Source: Caenorhabditis remanei (Eukaryota; Nematoda; Chromadorea; Rhabditida; Rhabditidae). Taken from it: a stretch of DNA of 64,000 nt. The notes under the pieces are model-generated. The model did no database searches. It was not told the DNA's origin and saw only the letters and a list, made by a program, of their open reading frames with translations. Positions within the stretch are counted from its first letter, which is position 1. Every line of letters begins with the position of its first letter. The stretch spans positions 13,020,001 to 13,084,000 of the forward strand of contig NC_071329.1 in NCBI RefSeq assembly GCF_010183535.1, read 5' to 3'. The translations under genes and the position numbers were made by a program. Shown piece by piece: positions 1 through 13,389 of this stretch.

Positions 1-545
1 TCTTCTCCAGCCATTTTGACTTCTATTGTATCTTAAATTTGATCACCGGCCGGTCTTAATTGGAGCCCTCTTCCCCCTCTTCCAAGTGACCACCGGGTGT
101 GAGACAATGAATACAAATTGTGTAAGATTGATGCCTCTCTCCCCCTCTATCTATTCATACTCCTCTCTAATTTCAGTAGTTTTTGTATGGTCTCATTGTT
201 TTTCTAAGCATCTCTTCCATACATCTCCATATGGCTGTAAGTTGGATATATTGCATATACTGCAGATGTTAGTATTTACATGGATTACTGTAATTGTAGG
301 TTATCGGATGGAGGAGGGAGGCTAGTAGGTGCGCGAAACTAGTCTTAAGATGCTATCTTGTATCGCTAATTAGGATTGTGCAACCGCAATCACGCTCCGC
401 TCCACTCACGCATTCTTCGTCCTAAGAAGATCAACCATCACCATGAATCCCGAATATGTAAATGAATTCCCGAACTTTCATTTTCCGTTTCAAAGAATTA
501 GCAAGACTAGTTGAATATCGTTTTGATCTTCTTCTTCACCTCGAC
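1..545. other. Intergenic, no gene recognised
   Basis: The stretch is T/C-rich. I see no exon with a start or splice signals on either strand. A 99-codon open frame at 26-325 has neither domain nor splice context and is taken as chance. Confidence 0.5.
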
Positions 546-728
546 CTAAATCATTCTCTCTCTTCTATTGAGAGCCTTGAGACCGTTGGTTTGAAACCTC
601 TCCGCTTCCTGGGACATGCCAATTAACAAGCGGGAGACCCTGTCATTCACAATCAACCACATACGGGTCACTGGCTTCTGAGTGGCCTGCTCGGATTCAG
701 GAGACAGGTAAACCGTGTTTCCGCTCCA
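546..728 (-). pseudogene. Orphan exon-like open frame, possible gene remnant
   Basis: On the minus strand this is open for 60 codons and ends in TAG at 548-546. The peptide is well mixed and contains TRMWLIVNDRVSRLLIGMS followed by QEAERFQTNGLKALNRRERMI. Its composition resembles real coding sequence far more than the T/C-rich flanks do. No good acceptor precedes it: an in-frame TGA lies just upstream, after an AACAG. No partner exon was found within the next kilobase. It may be a gene remnant, the last exon of a gene with distant exons, or chance. I do not recognise the family. Confidence 0.25.
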
Positions 729-1803
729 TCACCTGTTTGCTACATCTCTCTTTCCGAAACGTTTTCCGATCGAATTCACCCAGAAAACATGGAAATCTCC
801 TCTTCGAAAGCTAATTTGTATTCATATTATTCCCACTTTCTTAGAGTGTAACCCATCATTTTAATAATCCCTCCTTCCCCTTATCCTCCCGAATGCACCG
901 TATGTCACATGGCTTGTAAACACTCTTAACGTCTTCATCATCTTCGCTGTAAATCTATCACTTCATTCTTTACGACCACTTCCCGAATAGGAGAAGAGCT
1001 CATGGAGAAGTCGTAAAAAGGGGCGGAGCCAGAAGAGCGAAGCGACTACCACCCGTAGAGAAATGTCAGTAGGGAGTCAATGTCTTCTTTGATGAGTTGT
1101 CTAAATATTTACTCCCCATACCCCACCAGAAGACGTAAAAAATCAGTTTCTATATTTTAGCACTCTCTTCCTTTCGGCAGTGTTCACACCCTTGTCTCTT
1201 TCATTAGAGACCGCCTTATTTCCAACGAACCTAATCATGTTCAGTGTCTTCTTCTTCTTCTTCATTGAAATTTCCTGTACCACTTCCCATTGGGACCACC
1301 GAAATTTGTTTGCACCCACTCGACCACGCTTCCCCCTTGATGTCCTTTTAGCTCTACCAGAAGCTTCGTCTTCTTCTTATTTTTGACCTCCCGACTTCTG
1401 ACTTTTTCAAGAAAAGAGACTACGACTAGTACTACTTTCATATAAAAACAGATTGAATTTCTCGTCTCACGTCTCCATTCTTGAGGAGCCACCAGACTAA
1501 TTTGTACACTCCCCGCCCCCATCTCAGTTTTCTTGTCCCTCCGTTCATTCTAATTGAAAGTGACCTATCAGCTTTCAAAGCAGCTTTTCCGCGTCTTCGT
1601 CCGGTCTCTTCTACCCTCAATTATGCAATACTTTCTTGTTGTAAAACTGCCCCTTCCGAAAAGCTTCTACTTTTCCATCGCCTCCTCATCTTCTACTTCT
1701 TAAGCACTTGTGTGTGAAACATCAACATAAACACATTCGAAGAGAACTCTTTATTCATTTCAATTGTTTATAAACAACACATGTCGGCTCTACTTCTTAC
1801 AGA
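729..1803. other. Upstream region of the EGF-repeat gene
   Basis: The sequence is T/C-rich with no supported exon. It ends in a CTTCTTACAG acceptor at 1793-1802, one base before the ATG of the EGF gene. That is the usual position for a trans-splice (spliced leader) site, so this stretch probably holds the promoter. Confidence 0.45.
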
Positions 1804-3186
1804 ATGCTCTTCCGTTCCATCGTCTCATCCCTTCTGCTTCTCGGCGCCATCTCTGCTAATTCACTCATCAATCCCTCAAATCTAACGGATGACTTCTGCA
1901 AAAACGGTGGATCTCTGGTTAATGTGAGTAGACGTAACAAACTTTCTTCAACTGGGTCATTCATTTGATTGGGGGCCGCAGCCTTAATTTGAAAAAAAAA
2001 ACTCATGCTTCGCTTCCCCATTTACTCATCCTTTTCCTACCACTTTTTAATGCACATATGGTGGCATTTGAGGTCGGTCAGAGGGTTAATTCCGTGTGAC
2101 GGCGGACCGCCCGGATTACATGAAGACGTAGAAAGAAACATGCTACAATTGGGTGACCAAAAGGGCCCTCTTCTCGGTCATGTCGGTGCATAAGGAGCCA
2201 CTCAAAAAAACGGATTAGTGGGTCGAGTTGCGCGGCATGGGGTAGTAGTACCGTTCTATGGGAAAACCTCAATGTGATTTTTTCAAATAAAAAAGAAAAA
2301 AAGAAGAGGAAAAGATGAAAATCTTTGTTTCAGGGAAAATGTGAATGCACTCTCCGATATGAGGGAACTCAATGCGAAAGAGAAAGATGTTTGAATGGAG
2401 GACGAAGACATTCCGCCAAAGGAGTGGTAAGTGTGTGTCTATAATTGAGGTGACAATCATCTAAACTCTCCCTCTGATTTCCAGGTTCGTTGCCACTGTC
2501 CATACGGTCTCTCTGGTGACAGATGCGAGAAAGTAACCTACTGCGAGCCAGGAAAAGGAAAACTGATCGAAGGAAAGTGTGAATGTTTCGAGAGATGGAC
2601 TGGCCTTTTCTGTAATATGCGTACATGTTTCAATGGAATTCCAACCGGGGGACTCGACGGATTCTGTCTTTGTGATGTTGGATATACTGGACCATTCTGT
2701 GATGCACCACTCATTTGTGAAAATGGAGGAACTGTCACCCAGGTAAGAGAATTCAGAAGAGAATGCTTAATTTAGGATGATTTTATAGGAGAATGAATGT
2801 TCATGTACCGCCGGATACACTGGAGATCATTGTGAACAATGCGCCATCGGATACATCAAGGAGGCACAATACTGTGTGCCAGAGGTCAGTCGAAAGGTGG
2901 TGTGCTTGTTTTCCTTTTGTTGCATGTTTCGCTTCCCCTCTTCTTTTTCCAAAACAGAAATTTCACAATTTTCTGATTGTAGGTTTCTGAATCTTCCCTG
3001 CTCGCTCACACTGGATCTCTTGGCAACCAACCATTCGGATGGCCAATCATTCTCATGGCATGTGCCGCTGCAATCGCTTTTATAGTTCTCACTCTCACTG
3101 TCATCTTCGCTGTCCGTAAATGGAGCAACAAACCGTCGAGAGTCAATTCAGTACAAGGAGATCCAGAGAATGGAACTGACGTTTAA
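1804..3186 (+). CDS. Secreted/type I membrane protein with EGF-like repeats
   Basis: Five exons (1804-1923, 2334-2426, 2485-2742, 2789-2884, 2983-3186), all joined in phase 0, give 256 residues. Residues 1-19 form a signal peptide (MLFRSIVSSLLLLGAISAN). About five EGF-type modules follow, with patterns such as CKNGGS..CEC, CNMRTCF..CLCDVGYTGPFC and CSCTAGYTGDHCEQC. A transmembrane helix lies near residues 215-238, followed by a short basic tail (RKWSNK) of about 25 residues. The layout fits a small cell-surface EGF protein such as a ligand precursor or adhesion factor. There is no DSL domain, so it is not a canonical Notch ligand. The phase-0 module boundaries match the known modular spread of EGF exons. 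AATAAA lies at 3551-3556. The partner and role are unknown. Confidence 0.85.
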
Positions 3187-3725
3187 CTCTATTTTTTTTT
3201 ACTTCAAATTTTAGTTATCTCCGGTCTCACCACAGCCCTCGAATGTTCATTCTGGTCTTATCTTTACCAATCTTTCGTCTCCTAGTTACCATTAGTTAGT
3301 CTCTTTTTTATTAATCCTCAATGTACATACATATCCCCCTAATAATTGCATTTACAAGCCATTAACCTCACTTCTCTTCTCCTTTTTTCTTCTCTTTCTT
3401 TCCTCATTTTTCCTCTTTTCTACTGGTAACTTTCTTCGCTCTTAAAGAGTGTTTTTCCAACGCCAATTCTTCTTTTTCTTTCACATATTTAGGCACTTAT
3501 TGTAGTAACTTATAATGTTTTTTCTTCTGATTCATTCATCGTATAGCCCCAATAAACATTTAAATATGTCTCAAATCTGAAGTACTCTTCAGAATGTTTT
3601 CAAGTTTTTATTCAAGGAATGTTGCAAAGGGGATTCAGAGTAAAAGAGCAATGTACTAATACAAAATATGAGAAACCGTGCCAATTGTGAATAGAAGATT
3701 TGGAAATGGAAACTGACAAAGAAAA

Positions 3726-4149
3726 TCTTTGGAGTCGCCACTTTCAAACGACCTATAAATTTGGTTATAGGTATTTTCGACAACACCGAGTCCATTTCTG
3801 CTATCAAAACCCGCTAAATCTGTCTGCGAGCCGAGTTATGAGATCTCAAACTGTTCAAATGGTTAAGCTTTTTCACATGGAATTCCAAACCGGCCGTATA
3901 TACGGTTCAATTTGTGTTACCCAGCGGTTCACCTGTGCTGATACGTTGGAAAAATGAAAACATCTTTGCGTATACTATTTGCCGATTTGGAATTCCATCT
4001 GAAAAAGCTTGACGATATGAAAAGTTTGAGAGGTCATAACTCGGCTCGCAGAGACATTTAGCTGATTTTGACTGCAGAAATGGACTCACCGTAGTCGAAA
4101 GTACCTATGACCAATTTTATAGATCGTTTGAAAGTCGCGTCTCCAAAGA
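3726..4149. repeat. Imperfect foldback (inverted repeat), about 424 bp
   Basis: The left arm (3726-3895, beginning TCTTTGGAGTCGCC) and right arm (3981-4149) are reverse complements at roughly 85-90 percent by eye. Shared blocks include CTGCGAGCCGAGTTATGA and AAGCTTTTTCA. About 85 bp of unrelated loop separates them. This is the form of a non-autonomous DNA transposon or MITE. It lies between the EGF gene and the next gene. Confidence 0.8.
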
Positions 4150-4425
4150 CATCAGATGGGAAAGACATCAAAAAAACTTTCAGAGTATTCAATGTTCTAC
4201 AATAATATCAAACGAGAGATACATAGTTTAAAATAAAAGAACCCCTCAAACTGGAACAAATTGTGTTCATCGAATTCCCAAAAAAGTTATTGTTTCACGT
4301 TGAAAGATCAAAGCTAATTGACAACGCAATCCGGCTTTATCTCTTATCTTTCTCCTCGTTAGCTTCTTCCTTCAATACCTTGTCTCCTTTCCTCTTTTTC
4401 TCGGTTCATTCTCGTTTTCTTTCTC

Positions 4426-5763
4426 ATGATCCTTAGATTTTCTGTTTTTCTCCTTTTCTTCTCAATATGCGTCACTTTTGCTGCCCGAATCGATTTACAA
4501 AATACTGGAGGAGATGATTCAGAAGAAGAAGAACTCGATGAGCAGTTCACTGATAAGAAATCAAAGTCAATGTATGAATTTTTATATAAGAGATTGAATC
4601 AAGAAGTTGTACCAAAGAAGAGATTGGCGCCAGCTGTCTACACAATTCCTGGTGAGAAAAAGAAAATTAGGCAAGAATTAAAATATTCATAAGTTCATAA
4701 TTTAGGACCGCAAGAACCTCTGCCTGGACGTTCCCATCCTGGAGACTACTGGCCAGTATTCCCGTTCCAGAATCAATATTCCGGAGGTCTTGATCTCGAT
4801 CCTTCGATTTCTCGCCACATCGGAGGAGATTTAAATATTGCCGTTCCATCATGGGGTATTCTTGATATTTATGGACGTTTCTTCAACAGAATTCACGATA
4901 CAACATCCAAGTTTGGTTATGTTAATCATCCAGTTAATATGATGGATTTGGAGAAGGAGGACTTTGTGAAATTGATGAGTGATCCAGCGATGCATGCTAA
5001 TAGAAGTGAGTTTGTAATAGCAAGTACACATAATCTTTATCTATTTCCAGATGCACATCCAACACTTCCACTTGGAAAGTTCGGAAAGACATACGTTCCA
5101 ATGTCTTGTAAACCACCATTGTGTAATCCTTATCAGATGAACTTTGGACTTGGAGTAAGTCATTCAAATGATAATTCTTTAATTCTTGTTGATTCTTTCA
5201 GGTTGAACACGATTGGGGAGGTTCTGATGGAGTTGAAGGAGATATTGATGTTCCGATTCCAATCTCAAAGGGAATGGCTTACAGAATGCCTTTTGGAGGA
5301 AAAGTGTATTACAGTAAGTAATTTATTTTTAAATCGGTAATAAAAAACCTCAAAATATTCTCTTCCAGACCGCGAAAATGTCACAGTCACCTATGGTCAA
5401 AACTTGGGTCCAATCGAGCCTTTCTCCAGTTTGTTCGACTATCAAAAACACAGAGATCCTGCTTTGAGAATACCGAGAAGGTGGACGAGAAGCATTCGAG
5501 AACCAGAACCGGTTATGATGCAGAGACCGATGAGGAATATTGTGATGCCTGGAATGGAGTACATGCTACAGCAACCAATGGAACACTTTGCACAGTATCC
5601 ATATGTACAGAAAGTTCCGCAACACTGGATTCAACCGTATCCATATTTCCCTCAGAGACAGATGTATCCATCGATGATGATGCCATCCCAGATGATGCAT
5701 GGACCGGTTAGAAGGCGAAGAAAATATAGAATAATTCCAAATTATCATTTTGTGTACATGTAA
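4426..5763 (+). CDS. Secreted nematode protein, tandem paralogue A
   Basis: Exons are 4426-4651, 4706-5005, 5051-5154, 5202-5313 and 5369-5763, giving 378 residues. A signal peptide (MILRFSVFLLFFSICVTFAA) is followed by RIDLQNTGG and an acidic segment (DDSEEEELDE). A conserved core of about 250 residues follows, including PGPQEPLPGRSHPGDYWPVF, MDLEKEDFVKLMSDPAMHAN, MSCKPPLCNPYQMNFGLGVE and NVTVTYGQNLGPIEPF. The C-terminal third is rich in Met, Pro, Gln and Arg and ends in basic RRRRKYRIIP. The CKPPLC pair is the only conserved Cys motif. I do not recognise the family. It is extracellular by signal peptide, and a matrix or cuticle role would be a guess. The next gene downstream is a close paralogue. 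AATAAA signals lie at 5808 and 5822. Confidence 0.85.
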
Positions 5764-5840
5764 TAAGAATAAGTAAGGCAATAATAATATGAAAATGTGA
5801 AATCCTTAATAAAAGTCACCTAATAAACGAAGTGAACTCT

Positions 5841-5939
5841 CTGATCCTTTTGTGATATAATCCTGTTTATCACTCCTCCTTGTTTTTGAAACAATCTTTT
5901 CTTCGAGATATTCTTCCTTCAGTTCTCTTCATTCCTCTC
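5841..5939 (+). promoter_or_regulatory. Operon-type intercistronic spacer with splice acceptor
   Basis: About 95 nt separate the second AATAAA (5822-5827) of the upstream paralogue from a CCTTCAG acceptor ending at 5922, 17 nt before the next ATG. Nematode operons trans-spliced to SL2 typically show about 100 nt here, with a U-rich element. The stretch contains TTGTTTTTG and other T-rich tracts. Operon status is inferred. Confidence 0.4.
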
Positions 5940-7393
5940 ATGCGTTTCATCCATCAGGTGCTTTTTCTTTTGATTTTTCTTGCCTATGTCGACTCGAAAG
6001 CCAAGTTAGATCTTCAAAATCAAGGAGAAGTTGAAGAAGAAGATGATGGTGATAATGATGATGGACCGAATGGAAAAGATGTTTATTCCTTCCTTGCAAG
6101 CAGAATGAAACAAGATCTCGGATTGAAGAAAGTGAAGAAAGCGAGTATTTATAAAATACCAGGTGAACTGTTTTTTCTCGATTTTTCAATAATTATTTTT
6201 CAAGTTCAGGGCCCCAAGAACCGCTACCCGGACGTTCTCATGACGGAGACTATTGGCCAGTATTTCCATTCCAGAATCAATTCTCTGGAGGAGTGGATCT
6301 CGATCCTGCTATTTCAAGAGTAAGTTTTTGTGATTCAAAAAGCAGAAATTATTCTGTCATTCAGCACATCGGAGGGGACATGAACTTTGCAGTTCCATCG
6401 TGGGGTATGCTTGACATTTACGGACGTTTCTACAGCAGGTAAAGATTAGAGATTTATAAATCATGCATCAATCAAATGAAAACTTTCAGAACCCAAGACA
6501 CAATGACAAAATTCGGATATTTGAATCACCCAGTCAATATGCTGGATTTGGAGAAGGAGGACTTTGTGAAATTGATGAGTGATCCAGCGATGCAAGCTAA
6601 TAGAAGTGAGTATACTTTATGAATATCTCACTCTTTTATTCTTTTTCAGGAGCTCACCCAACACTTCCGTTGGGTAAATTTGGAAAACAATACATGCCAA
6701 TGTCTTGCAAGCCGCCTCTTTGTAATCCATATCACATGAACTTTGCGCTTGGTGTAAGTCATTTGTTAATTTTTGAAGAAAACCTGCTCATTTTTCTAAA
6801 AATTCAGGTTGAACACGAAATTGGAGGTTCTGATGGAATGGAAGGAGATCTTGATGTGGCTGTGCCAATGTCAAAAGGTGTCGCGTATCGATTCCCATTC
6901 TCTGGAAACTTGTATTACAGTGAGTTCCAACTCTGGGAAGTCAATAAAAATTAACGTTTTCTCAGATCGCGACAACGTGACAGTTCACTATGGTCAGAAT
7001 CTGTCGCCGGTCGATCCATTTGCAAGTTTATTCGGTTATCAAAAGAACAGAGATCCGGCTCTTGCGAATGCAGTTCCTCGAAGATGGCCAAGAAGTATTC
7101 AAGAAGCTCCTCCTGCTCAAAGACACATGGGTCAAGTGGATTCACGAACTCAACAAATGTATGAGCTCCCGTTCCAAATGGGAATGATGCCCATTATGAA
7201 TATAGTAAGTATCAAAATATATAAATCTGTTCATTTTAAATTGTTTTTCTAGCCTCCATTTTACAACTCATTCCAAGAAGAGTATCGACCAATGGTTGCG
7301 ATGAGAAGAGCTCCTCCGAGAAGAGTTCGAAGACGAATAGTTTATGATCCGAGCTTTAACAACCCCAACTTATATCCCACTCCTTATTTCTAA
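5940..7393 (+). CDS. Secreted nematode protein, tandem paralogue B
   Basis: Eight exons (5940-6162, 6210-6319, 6365-6438, 6490-6605, 6650-6753, 6808-6919, 6966-7204, 7253-7393) give 372 residues. The ATG at 5940 is chosen because it opens a signal peptide (MRFIHQVLFLLIFLAYVDS). The order matches paralogue A: KAKLDLQNQG, an acidic run (EVEEEDDGDNDDG), then PGPQEPLPGRSHDGDYWPVF, LEKEDFVKLMSDPAMQ, MSCKPPLCNPYHMNFALGVE and NVTVHYGQNLSPVDPF. The tail is basic and proline-rich (RRAPPRRVRRRIVYDP). It has three introns that paralogue A lacks, two within the core and one before the tail, so introns were gained here or lost in A. The function is unknown. It may be co-transcribed with A. Confidence 0.85.
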
Positions 7394-7588
7394 TATTTCA
7401 TAATAATTGACTTCTAATAATAAATGTAATAAGTGAATGACCACCACTGACTCCTGAATAAACTCTTCAAATGAACACGTCAGAGCAGGAAGTGGATTCA
7501 AGTGGAACATGTACTTGTGATCGAAATACAAATAATGGTCATCGAAAGAGTTTGACACCCCGAAAATGACCATTCATTCCCGAGCACA

Positions 7589-9949
7589 ATGTGGATCATC
7601 GTGGTAATTCTGTTTTCTTTTGAAAATTGTGAGTTCACTTTTTTAGTTTTAGAAGAAAGATATCGATTTCCAATTTCAGTCTGCTTATCATGTCGAATCG
7701 AAAGTTCACTTCATGGGATTTACAGAAAACAGTCAAATAATCTGATGCCAGTTGAAGGAGGCGTTGGAAGACAGAGTATTATTTATGAAGATGTGAGTTT
7801 GAATGAAAAAAACTGGAAACATAGAGAAAAATGTTATAGATAACTTTAACGGCGACATCAATTAGTAATTATGGAGATTGCTACACAAAGTATGGTCCGT
7901 CTTACATAATGGGATTGAAGTAAGAACAGAGAAAAACTATTTTTAATGTCGAACAACTTTCAATTTCAGAAGAATGGGTCGTCCGATCTGTTTTCGATGT
8001 CTCACTCCGATTTTATTGTCTCAAAACGTTCTTCAATTAGCACATCAATACGGTAACTGTTTTATAAAAACTTATTGTCGAAATAAAAAAAGTGATACCC
8101 GGTGTTTGCGGACTTAGTGCTAATTTTAATATTTTTTCCACTAAGTCCGCAAACACCGGGTATCACTTTATTTATTTCGACAATAACTAACTCAAAAATT
8201 CAGAAGAAAACTGCTATGAGACAGAAAAGGAAGCAAAAATGACTTGCTTTGACTCTGCTCTGGTCACGATTTCAGATGGAGCACTTTTGTTTCGTAGGTT
8301 TCTTCTAGAATTCTACAAGTTTGTATTGCGTTTTTTCTAGGAACTTCTGATGAGCAAGCTGCTAGTTGTAGTCCGATTGATGGACGTTTTGAGGTCTCTT
8401 ATCGAATGAACGACGCTGCTTTGAGTTGTGAATCTGGAGACGGGACTACTGTAATGACACACGGGATTGCGATGTTAGAAACCAAATTATTTCAGGCAAA
8501 CAACTGTGAATCCTCTTCTAGAATACAGATTCAATTCAAGAATTGCTCGTTTCCAGACTTCGGTAATCTTACATAACACAACCAGATTCTCTTTATGAAC
8601 AATTTCAGACATGACTCTCCGATGTGTTGGATCATGGAGAGATAGAAAGAACCAGCAATATTTTATTGTTCAAAACGAGGAAAATGAGGAGTACCGATGC
8701 GGAGTATGAATTTCCGAACATATATTTTCTGCAATTCAAAATGTTTTTAGATTGTGATCGAAGAGACGAACGTTCGAAAACTTTACTTTGCAAATGACTC
8801 GTCTTGCTCTTCTCTTTCAATGAAAACTGCATTCGACAGCTATTATTTCCACTCCGGAGCCATTGCTAAACCATTTGCTCCGTGTGTATTTCCAGTGTGG
8901 ATGCAAGGAGAATTCGATTCGATGCGAGTTTCTTCCAATGAGTTACAGTATCTACAACATCATGTTGGAGCAGTTCCTCTTATTTCTCATTGTGTTAAAA
9001 CCTTTGAGGATAGAGTTATGGTTTTCTCGGAGACCAAATGGTATGAATAATCTGAAATTTAAATGTGAACCCTTTTATTTTCAGTGGTGAACCGCTTGGT
9101 TATCACTGTCTACTATTCAATGCTCGAAGTCAGAATCTTATTGAATTCAAAACAAGTGTACCTACCGACAAGTCAAATACAAGTATTTGCACGTAAGAAT
9201 TCACCATTTCCTGAATTTTCTATGTGGAATACTTTCAGAAATAACACTCAATGGGACAATGTTCCCTGGTTCTCTTCAGTTGTCCTCAACACTTCTCCCT
9301 ATCCATGTGGAGTTTTTGGAACTTTTTCAACTCCAAAAACCCTCGATCAAGATTATTGTTATGATGTAGTCTTTGATTGTAACGATTCTTCTAAAATGGA
9401 TATTCTCGCCTATCATTGTAATGATGGAGTCATCTTTGATTGTGAGTTATTTTCTTGTTTTTTTTTTCTGAATCTATGGTGAAATTCCAGCAAAGTCCTA
9501 TACCTGCCTAGCTTCGTGGAAGCATGATGATAGGCTTTTGATCTACGCCAACCGGGGTACCGACGAGAAAGAATGTTTCGTGACTCACTTTCAAGATGAA
9601 AAGCTATATGTTGCTGCCACAGGAGATCAATGTGAGAGGAACATTGACTTTGCGAAAAATCAAGAACTGATCATGGTTTTGGAGGAGAAACGTGAGTTTC
9701 ATTCGTTTAATTTGAAATGAAATTCTCAAATCTTCAGAAACATGTCGAAAACATACAATGAAGTCACGAAAACCAACGAAACTTCATGCTTCACCACTTT
9801 TTGAAGTCAACGCAACATCATCACCTCCTTCGGAAACAACGGAAACAACAGAACTGTCAGTCTTATCTGATGAGTTCTGGTTTTCAAATTCCGGATCAAA
9901 AGTTGGATTCGAATTATTGCTACTGTTGTGTTTATACATTATTTATTAA
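7589..9949 (+). CDS. Cysteine-rich extracellular protein with GPI-type tail
   Basis: Thirteen short exons (7589-7628, 7680-7792, 7840-7919, 7970-8052, 8204-8293, 8341-8450, 8496-8562, 8609-8703, 8751-9040, 9085-9192, 9239-9441, 9491-9691, 9738-9949) join in frame to 563 residues. There is an N-terminal signal sequence (MWIIVVILFSFENF). Repeating units carry an aromatic residue and two or more Cys (CLSCRIESSLHGIY, CVGSWRDRKNQQYF, CVFPVWMQGEFDSM). The tail has a Ser/Thr-rich stretch, then NSGSK and the hydrophobic VGFELLLLLCLYIIY, as in GPI-anchor signals. The C-x-FP-x-W-x-G pattern recalls the DUF7042-7045 family of invertebrate surface proteins; that match is from memory and tentative. Intron 4 holds a foldback element. 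Intron 6 (8451-8495) is 45 nt without an in-frame stop and could be retained. Confidence 0.75.
8072..8186. repeat. Small near-perfect inverted repeat (MITE) in an intron
   Basis: Arms of 48 nt (8072-8119 and 8139-8186) are nearly exact reverse complements around a 19-nt A/T loop. The shared core includes AGTGATACCCGGTGTTTGCG. The whole unit sits inside intron 4 of the cysteine-rich gene without touching its splice sites. The length and symmetry suggest a tiny MITE. Confidence 0.85.
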
Positions 9950-9981
9950 ACGTGTATCATAAATCATTACATCTTTACAGC

Positions 9982-13319
<3,338 letters not shown>

Positions 13320-13375
13320 AATTTTATTTTAGGAATCGGTCAATATTTTGGGTGAAGAAGACAGAAATGAGTCAG

Positions 13376-13389
13376 GTTGTCATGGAGAT
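13376..13389 (-). promoter_or_regulatory. X-box (DAF-19/RFX site) of mks-3
   Basis: On the gene strand the sequence is ATCTCCATGACAAC. It matches the nematode X-box RYYNYYWWRRNRAC at every position and lies 56 nt upstream of the mks-3 start codon. Functional X-boxes of cilia genes usually lie within about 250 nt of the ATG. This independently supports the gene call and its start. Confidence 0.85.

Noticed and set aside
26..325. 99-codon open frame near the left edge
   Set aside because: No domain, no splice context, and the peptide reflects T-rich DNA.
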